This document shows positions 58,897-64,000 of a DNA stretch of 64,000 nucleotides, one piece after another; the stretch's first letter is position 1; each line of letters opens with the position of its first letter. This stretch comes from Nevskia sp. (GTDB lineage: Bacteria; Pseudomonadota; Gammaproteobacteria; Nevskiales; Nevskiaceae), in assembly GCA_019689635.1 (NCBI GenBank), contig JADGHB010000008.1, positions 1-64,000 of the forward strand, written 5' to 3'. Below the pieces are notes generated by a model. That model saw only the letters and a list, made by a program, of their open reading frames with translations. It had not been told where the DNA came from and did not search any database. The position numbers and the translations under genes are program-made.

Positions 58897-58989
58897 ATGC
58901 TAGACCAAAAACGAGCGCGGCGCTGGCTTGATCCGCCGGCGGTCGGCATCCTCTTGCTCGGCGCGGTCATCGGCGGATTGCTGGCCTGA
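58897..58989 (+). CDS. Possible 30-aa single-pass membrane microprotein
   Basis: ATG...TGA encoding [30 protein letters not shown]; basic N-terminus then one hydrophobic segment; 5 bp upstream of the DUF167 gene. Confidence 0.35.
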   Translation: MLDQKRARRWLDPPAVGILLLGAVIGGLLA

Positions 58990-58994
58990 AGCCG

Positions 58995-59273
58995 ATGGCC
59001 CGCCTGCGCCTGCGCGTCAGCCCCGGCAGCTCGCGCAACGCGATTTCGGGTTGGTACGGCGATGCGCTCAAGCTCAGCGTGCGCGCCGCGCCGGAACGCG
59101 GGCGCGCCAACGAAGCCGTCGCAACCCTGCTGGCACAGGCGCTGGCGCTGCCGCGCGGGGCGGTGACAGTGGTCGCCGGCCAGGCCGCGCGCGACAAGAC
59201 CGTCGAGATCGCCGGTCTGGACGCCGCGGCCGTGCGCGCGCGCATCGACGCCTGGCTGGCCGGTACGGGATGA
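58995..59273 (+). CDS. DUF167 (YggU) family protein
   Basis: [73 protein letters not shown]. Confidence 0.93.
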   Translation: MARLRLRVSPGSSRNAISGWYGDALKLSVRAAPERGRANEAVATLLAQALALPRGAVTVVAGQAARDKTVEIAGLDAAAVRARIDAWLAGTG

Positions 59274-59344
59274 ATCCGGCGCCGCGGGATGCTATCCTTG
59301 CGCCTCCTCGCCTGACCCCTCCTGACTCTTTTCGTCCGCCGCCG

Positions 59345-59953
59345 ATGAGCGTGCGCAATTCCCCCGATCGCCAAGCGAGCGTCCGCCGCGACACGCGCGA
59401 GACGCAGATCGGCGTCGAATTGAACCTCGACGGCAGCGGTGTGGCACGTTTCGCCACCGGGCTGCCGTTCCTCGAGCACATGCTGGAACAAGTGGCCCGC
59501 CACGGCCTGATCGACCTCGCGGTCGAGGCCAAAGGCGACACGCACATCGACCCCCACCACACCGTCGAGGACATCGGCATCACGCTGGGCCAGGCGTTCG
59601 ACCGGGCGCTCGGCGACAAGCGCGGCATCGCGCGCTACGGCCACGCCTACGTGCCGCTGGACGAGGCGCTGTCGCGCGTGGTGCTCGATTGCTCCGGCCG
59701 CCCCGCTCTGGAATGGTTCGTGGAATTCCCCCGCGCGCGGGTCGCGGAGTTCGACGTGGATCTGTTCCGCGAGTTCTTCCAGGGTTTCGTCAACCACGCC
59801 CGGGTCACGCTGCACGTGGACGGCCTGCGCGGACGCAACACGCACCACATCGCCGAGACCGTGTTCAAAGCCTTCGGCCGCGCGCTGCGCATGGCGGTCG
59901 CGCCCGATCCGCGCGCCGCCGGCACGCTGCCTTCGACCAAGGGCGTGCTGTAA
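59345..59953 (+). CDS. hisB: Imidazoleglycerol-phosphate dehydratase
   Basis: [47 protein letters not shown]. Confidence 0.97.
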   Translation: MSVRNSPDRQASVRRDTRETQIGVELNLDGSGVARFATGLPFLEHMLEQVARHGLIDLAVEAKGDTHIDPHHTVEDIGITLGQAFDRALGDKRGIARYGHAYVPLDEALSRVVLDCSGRPALEWFVEFPRARVAEFDVDLFREFFQGFVNHARVTLHVDGLRGRNTHHIAETVFKAFGRALRMAVAPDPRAAGTLPSTKGVL

Positions 59954-59999
59954 GGCGATTCCGGCCGTAGCGCTTTTTCCGAGGTCCCAGTTCCGCGGC

Positions 60000-60656
60000 A
60001 TGGAAACCATCGGCATCATCGACTACGGCATGGGCAATCTGCACTCGCTGCAGAAATCCCTAGAGCGCGCCGCCGGCGGCAGCCGCGTGCTGGTGAGCTA
60101 CGATCCCGAAACGCTGCTGGCCTGCGACCGTCTGGTGCTGCCCGGCGTCGGCGGCGCGCGCGCGTGCATGGACGAACTCAAGCGCCTGGAGCTCGACCGC
60201 GTGGTGCGGGAAGCGGCGCGGCGCAAGCCGCTTTTGGGCGTGTGCCTGGGCATGCAGGTGTTGCTGGAGCACAGCGACGAAAACGGCGGCGTGGCCACGC
60301 TCGGCCTGATCCCCGGCCAGGTGGTGCGCTTCCCCGATCCGCCACCGCCCGAGCCGGGAGCGCCGGCGGACGCGCGCCTGAAAGTGCCGCACATGGGCTG
60401 GAATCGCGTGCACCAGAACCGGCCGCATCCGCTGTGGGCGGGCGTGCCCGACGACGCCTGGTTCTATTTCGTGCACAGTTACTACGCCGCGCCGCGCGAT
60501 CCGGCGCACGTGCTGGGGACCGCCGACTACCTCCGGCCGTTCGCCGCGGCGATCGCGCGCGACAACGTCGCCGGTTTCCAGTTTCATCCGGAGAAGAGCC
60601 AGGACGCAGGCCTGCGCCTGCTGGCCAACTTCGCGGCCTGGAACGGCGAGGGCTGA
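60000..60656 (+). CDS. hisH: Imidazole glycerol phosphate synthase glutaminase subunit
   Basis: IGIIDYGMGNLHSLQKSLERA...KPLLGVCLGMQVLLEHSDENGG. Confidence 0.97.
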   Translation: METIGIIDYGMGNLHSLQKSLERAAGGSRVLVSYDPETLLACDRLVLPGVGGARACMDELKRLELDRVVREAARRKPLLGVCLGMQVLLEHSDENGGVATLGLIPGQVVRFPDPPPPEPGAPADARLKVPHMGWNRVHQNRPHPLWAGVPDDAWFYFVHSYYAAPRDPAHVLGTADYLRPFAAAIARDNVAGFQFHPEKSQDAGLRLLANFAAWNGEG

Positions 60657-60818
60657 ACGGTCGGTCGAACCACAGGGCCGGTGGGCGTCTGGCGTCTCTT
60701 GCCATGGCCTGCGCTTTGCGGCACAGTCTTGAGCAGGGATTGTCGCAGCCTCTTCCACCGTCAGGCCTGCTCTCAGGATTCGAACACCGCTTCCACCGCC
60801 GCCTGCGGGCTCCCGCTC

Positions 60819-61544
60819 ATGCTGCTGATCCCAGCCATCGACCTCAAGAACGGCCAATGCGTGCGTCTGCGTCAGGGACGCATGGACGAGGTCACCGTGT
60901 TTTCCAAGGACCCCGCCGCGGTGGCCAGGCGCTGGATCGACGAAGGCGCGCAGCGCCTGCACGTGGTCGATCTCGACGGCGCGCTCAAGGGCACGCCGGT
61001 CAACCTCAAGGTCGTGGAAAAGATCGCCGTGGCCGCCGGCCGCGTGCCGCTCCAGGTGGGCGGCGGCGTGCGCGACGAGGAAACCGTGCAGCGCTACCTC
61101 GACGCCGGCGCCAGTTTCGTCATCATCGGCACCAAGGCGGTCAACACCCCGCATTTCCTGCGCGACCTGTGCCTGGAGTATCCGCGGCGGATCTTCGTCG
61201 GGCTCGACGCGCGCGACGGCCGCGTCGCGGTGGACGGCTGGAGCAAGCTGTCGCACCACGACGTGATCGAGATGGCCCAGCACTGCGAACGCGACGGCGT
61301 GGAGGCGATCATCTACACCGACATCGGCCGTGACGGCATGCTGGGCGGCTTCAACGCCCAGGCCACGCGTCAACTGGCGCGCTCGGTCAACACGCCGGTG
61401 ATCGCCTCCGGCGGCGTCGCCACCCTGGACGACCTCGCCGCGCTGTGCGCGCTGCGCGAGGACGGCGTGATCGGCGCGGTGATCGGCCGCGCGCTGTACG
61501 AAGGCGGGCTGAAGTTCAGCGAATGCCTCAAGGCCGTGCAGTGA
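60819..61544 (+). CDS. hisA: Phosphoribosylformimino-AICAR-phosphate isomerase
   Basis: [39 protein letters not shown]. Confidence 0.97.
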   Translation: MLLIPAIDLKNGQCVRLRQGRMDEVTVFSKDPAAVARRWIDEGAQRLHVVDLDGALKGTPVNLKVVEKIAVAAGRVPLQVGGGVRDEETVQRYLDAGASFVIIGTKAVNTPHFLRDLCLEYPRRIFVGLDARDGRVAVDGWSKLSHHDVIEMAQHCERDGVEAIIYTDIGRDGMLGGFNAQATRQLARSVNTPVIASGGVATLDDLAALCALREDGVIGAVIGRALYEGGLKFSECLKAVQ

Positions 61545-61557
61545 ACGGCGTTTCCCC

Positions 61558-62340
61558 GTGCTAGCCAAGCGCATCATCCCCTGCCTCGACATCGACGCCG
61601 GGCGCGTGGTCAAAGGCGTGAAATTCGAGGACCTGCGCGATGCTGGCGATCCGGTGGAAGTGGCGCGCCGCTACGACCAGCAGGGTGCCGACGAGCTGGT
61701 GTTCCTCGACATCACCGCTTCGGCCCAGGACCGCGCCATCCTGTTCAAGACGGTGGAAGCGGTGGCGCGCGAGATCTACATCCCGCTCACCGTCGGCGGC
61801 GGCGTGCGCTCCTGCGCCGACGTGCGCGCGCTGCTGTCCGCCGGTGCCGACAAGGTTTCGATCAACACCGCGGCGGTGCTCGACCCCGATTTCGTCACCG
61901 AGGCTGGCGAGCGCTACGGCGTGCAGTGCATCGTGGCGGCGATCGACGCCAAGCGCGTCAAGCCGCGCAAGAAGGACGCCGGGGCGCCGCCGCGCTGGCA
62001 GATCTACACCCACGGCGGGCGCAAGAGCACCGGGCTGGACGCGATCGAATGGGCCCGCACCCTGGTCGAGAAAGGCGCCGGCGAGCTCCTGGTGACCAGC
62101 ATGGACCGCGATGGGACTCAGGAAGGCTACGACCTCGAGCTGCTGCGCGCGATCGCCGACGCCGTGCCGGTGCCGGTGGTGGCCAGCGGCGGCGTCGGCG
62201 AACTGGAGCACCTTTACCAGGGCTTCGTCGAGGGCCACGCCGACGCGGTGCTGGCCGCCAGCATTTTCCATTCCGGCGCCCACACGGTCGGCGAGGCCAA
62301 GCGCTATCTCGCCGCGCGCGGCATTCCGGTGCGGCTGTGA
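61558..62340 (+). CDS. hisF: Imidazole glycerol phosphate synthase cyclase subunit
   Basis: GTG start; [54 protein letters not shown]. Confidence 0.97.
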   Translation: MLAKRIIPCLDIDAGRVVKGVKFEDLRDAGDPVEVARRYDQQGADELVFLDITASAQDRAILFKTVEAVAREIYIPLTVGGGVRSCADVRALLSAGADKVSINTAAVLDPDFVTEAGERYGVQCIVAAIDAKRVKPRKKDAGAPPRWQIYTHGGRKSTGLDAIEWARTLVEKGAGELLVTSMDRDGTQEGYDLELLRAIADAVPVPVVASGGVGELEHLYQGFVEGHADAVLAASIFHSGAHTVGEAKRYLAARGIPVRL

Positions 62341-62678
62341 CGCCGGGCGCCTCCGAACTGGCGGAAGTGCTCGCGGCGCTCGAGACGGTGTTGCGCGCGC
62401 GGCGCGGCGCCGACCCCAAGCGTTCCTATACCGCCGGCCTGTACGCCGCCGGCCCCGACGCCATCTTGAAGAAGATCGGCGAGGAAGCCGCCGAAGTGCT
62501 GCTCGCCGCCAAGAACCCGGACCGCGCTCAGCTGGTGCACGAACTGGCCGACCTGTGGTTTCACACCCTGGTGTTGATGGCGGCGTATGATGTGCCTTTG
62601 AGCGCGCTCGGCGCGGAGCTGGCGCGACGCATGGGCCGTTCGGGTCTGGACGAAAAGGCCGCGCGCGGTCAAGCTTGA
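62337..62678 (+). CDS. hisE: Phosphoribosyl-ATP diphosphatase
   Basis: GTG start overlapping the hisF stop; [53 protein letters not shown]. Confidence 0.94.
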   Translation: MTPGASELAEVLAALETVLRARRGADPKRSYTAGLYAAGPDAILKKIGEEAAEVLLAAKNPDRAQLVHELADLWFHTLVLMAAYDVPLSALGAELARRMGRSGLDEKAARGQA

Positions 62679-62754
62679 CGGAAGCGGCGCCGAACGAGTC
62701 CAGGCACGGATTTTCGGCCAACGATCAAGCCGTCGTCACGGCAGCGAGGTAGCG

Positions 62755-63000
62755 ATGTTTTCCGGAACCTTCAGCATCTGGCACTGGCTGATCCTGTTGC
62801 TCATCGTCATCGCGGTGTTCGGGACCAAAAAGCTGCGCAACGCCGGTTCCGACCTCGGCGCGGCGGTGAAGAACTTCAGATCCGCGATGCGCGAGGGCGA
62901 GAACGAGGCCTCGGCCGCCAAGCCCGCCGAGGCGATCGAAGGCGAGGCCAAACCGGTCTCTAAACCGTCCGCAACCCAGACCAGCGAACAGAAGAACTGA
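62755..63000 (+). CDS. tatA: Sec-independent protein translocase TatA
   Basis: [44 protein letters not shown]. Confidence 0.96.
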   Translation: MFSGTFSIWHWLILLLIVIAVFGTKKLRNAGSDLGAAVKNFRSAMREGENEASAAKPAEAIEGEAKPVSKPSATQTSEQKN

Positions 63001-63018
63001 TCGTTCGGTACTGCAGCC

Positions 63019-63324
63019 ATGCTCGATTTCAGCTTCTCCGAGCTGGTGCTGTGCTTCGTCGTGGCCCTGGTGGTGCTCGGCCCCGAGCGCCTGCCCGGCG
63101 TGGCGCGCACGCTGGGCCGCTGGACCGGGCGCGCGCGCGTGTACCTGCGCAACCTGTCTTCCGAACTGGAGCGCGAGACCCAGGTCGCCGAACTCAAGCG
63201 GCAGCTCGAGGACGCGCAGCGCATCCTGCGCGAGCAGTCGCAGGCGGTGCACGACCAAGCACGCCAGCTCGCCGCCGAAGCGAAACCGCAGCCCCCCGAC
63301 CGCTCTTCGCAAGCGCATGGCTGA
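63019..63324 (+). CDS. tatB: Sec-independent protein translocase TatB
   Basis: MLDFSFSELVLCFVVALVVLGPERLPGVARTLGRW. Confidence 0.95.
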   Translation: MLDFSFSELVLCFVVALVVLGPERLPGVARTLGRWTGRARVYLRNLSSELERETQVAELKRQLEDAQRILREQSQAVHDQARQLAAEAKPQPPDRSSQAHG

Positions 63325-64000
63325 ACCGGCCGACGGCGCGCCGCCCGGCGGCGAGGAACAATCGCTGCTTTCGCATCTGATCGAGCTGCGCAGCCGTCTG
63401 ATCCGCGCCCTGCTCGGCGTGCTGATCGCCTTCCTGCCGCTGGCCTATTTCGCGCGCAGCCTCTATCACCTTCTCGCCGAGCCCCTGCTCCAACGCTTGC
63501 CCGCCGGCGGCTCGATGATCGCCACCGAGGTCGCCGCACCGTTTCTGGTGCCTTTCAAGCTCGCCGCGGTGCTGGCCTTCGCCCTTGCCCTGCCCTGGGT
63601 CCTGTACCAGCTGTGGGCCTTCGTCGCGCCGGGACTGTACCGCCACGAACGCCGCCTGGTGGCACCCTTGCTGGTGTCCAGTACGCTGCTGTTCTATCTC
63701 GGCGTGGCGTTCGCCTATTTCCTGGTGCTGCCGGCGGTGTTCCGCTTCTTCGTCTCGGTGGCGCCGGAAGGCGTGGCGGTGATGACCGACGTCGGCAAGT
63801 ACCTGGACTTCGTCACCAAGCTGTTCCTCGCCTTCGGCTTGACCTTCGAGACGCCAGTGGCGATCGTGCTGCTGTGCTGGAGCGGCGTGGTCACTCCGGC
63901 CCAGCTCGCCGCGCGCCGCGATTACGTGCTGGTGGGCGTGTTCTTCGTCGCCGCCATCCTCACGCCGCCGGACGTGCTGTCGCAGACGCTGCTCGCGGTA
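63317..64000 (+). CDS. tatC: Sec-independent protein translocase TatC (truncated by window end)
   Basis: EEQSLLSHLIELRSRLIRALLGVLIAFLPLAYFA...LYQLWAFVAPGLYRHERR...; no stop before the window end. Confidence 0.96.
   Translation, partial: MAEPADGAPPGGEEQSLLSHLIELRSRLIRALLGVLIAFLPLAYFARSLYHLLAEPLLQRLPAGGSMIATEVAAPFLVPFKLAAVLAFALALPWVLYQLWAFVAPGLYRHERRLVAPLLVSSTLLFYLGVAFAYFLVLPAVFRFFVSVAPEGVAVMTDVGKYLDFVTKLFLAFGLTFETPVAIVLLCWSGVVTPAQLAARRDYVLVGVFFVAAILTPPDVLSQTLLAV

Noticed and set aside
60770-60800. tRNA-like T-arm motif (GTTCGAATCC on the minus strand)
   Set aside because: Flanking bases do not form a T-stem (CGGTG/CCTGA) and no acceptor or anticodon arms could be drawn.

Overview
High-GC proteobacterial chromosomal window; taxonomy cannot be resolved beyond a likely beta- or gammaproteobacterial autotrophic methylotroph. 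Four metabolic blocks dominate. (1) 172-10781: a tetrahydromethanopterin (H4MPT)/methanofuran C1-transfer cluster, with a RimK-like ATP-grasp gene, mch, a second ATP-grasp gene, mtdB and mptG on the minus strand, and fhcB, fhcA, fhcD, fhcC and a folB-like gene on the plus strand. (2) 13428-18953: a lanthanide-type (XoxF) methanol dehydrogenase cluster with a c-type cytochrome, a YVTN beta-propeller protein, and a XoxJ-like periplasmic binding protein fused to ankyrin repeats. (3) 19237-27589: a red-type (form IC) Calvin-cycle operon, cbbF-P-A-L-S, then a DJ-1/PfpI gene, cbbX and gph, with a divergent cbbR. (4) 50607-52042: an AlkB-type alkane monooxygenase and a rubredoxin. Other content: VapBC and Xre-RES toxin-antitoxin pairs, a candidate nucleotidyltransferase pair, a bacterial G1 (eqolisin) peptidase, a porin, a TonB receptor, an RND efflux operon, split-subunit pntAB, metH, hisBHAFE and tatABC. 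The most notable non-gene structure is a 167-bp repeat present as an inverted pair (10-176 and 9283-9449, 159/167 identical by hand alignment). It brackets the C1 cluster, begins at the stop codons of two genes, and separates fhcD from fhcC. No CRISPR array, tRNA, rRNA, prophage or transposase was recognised.
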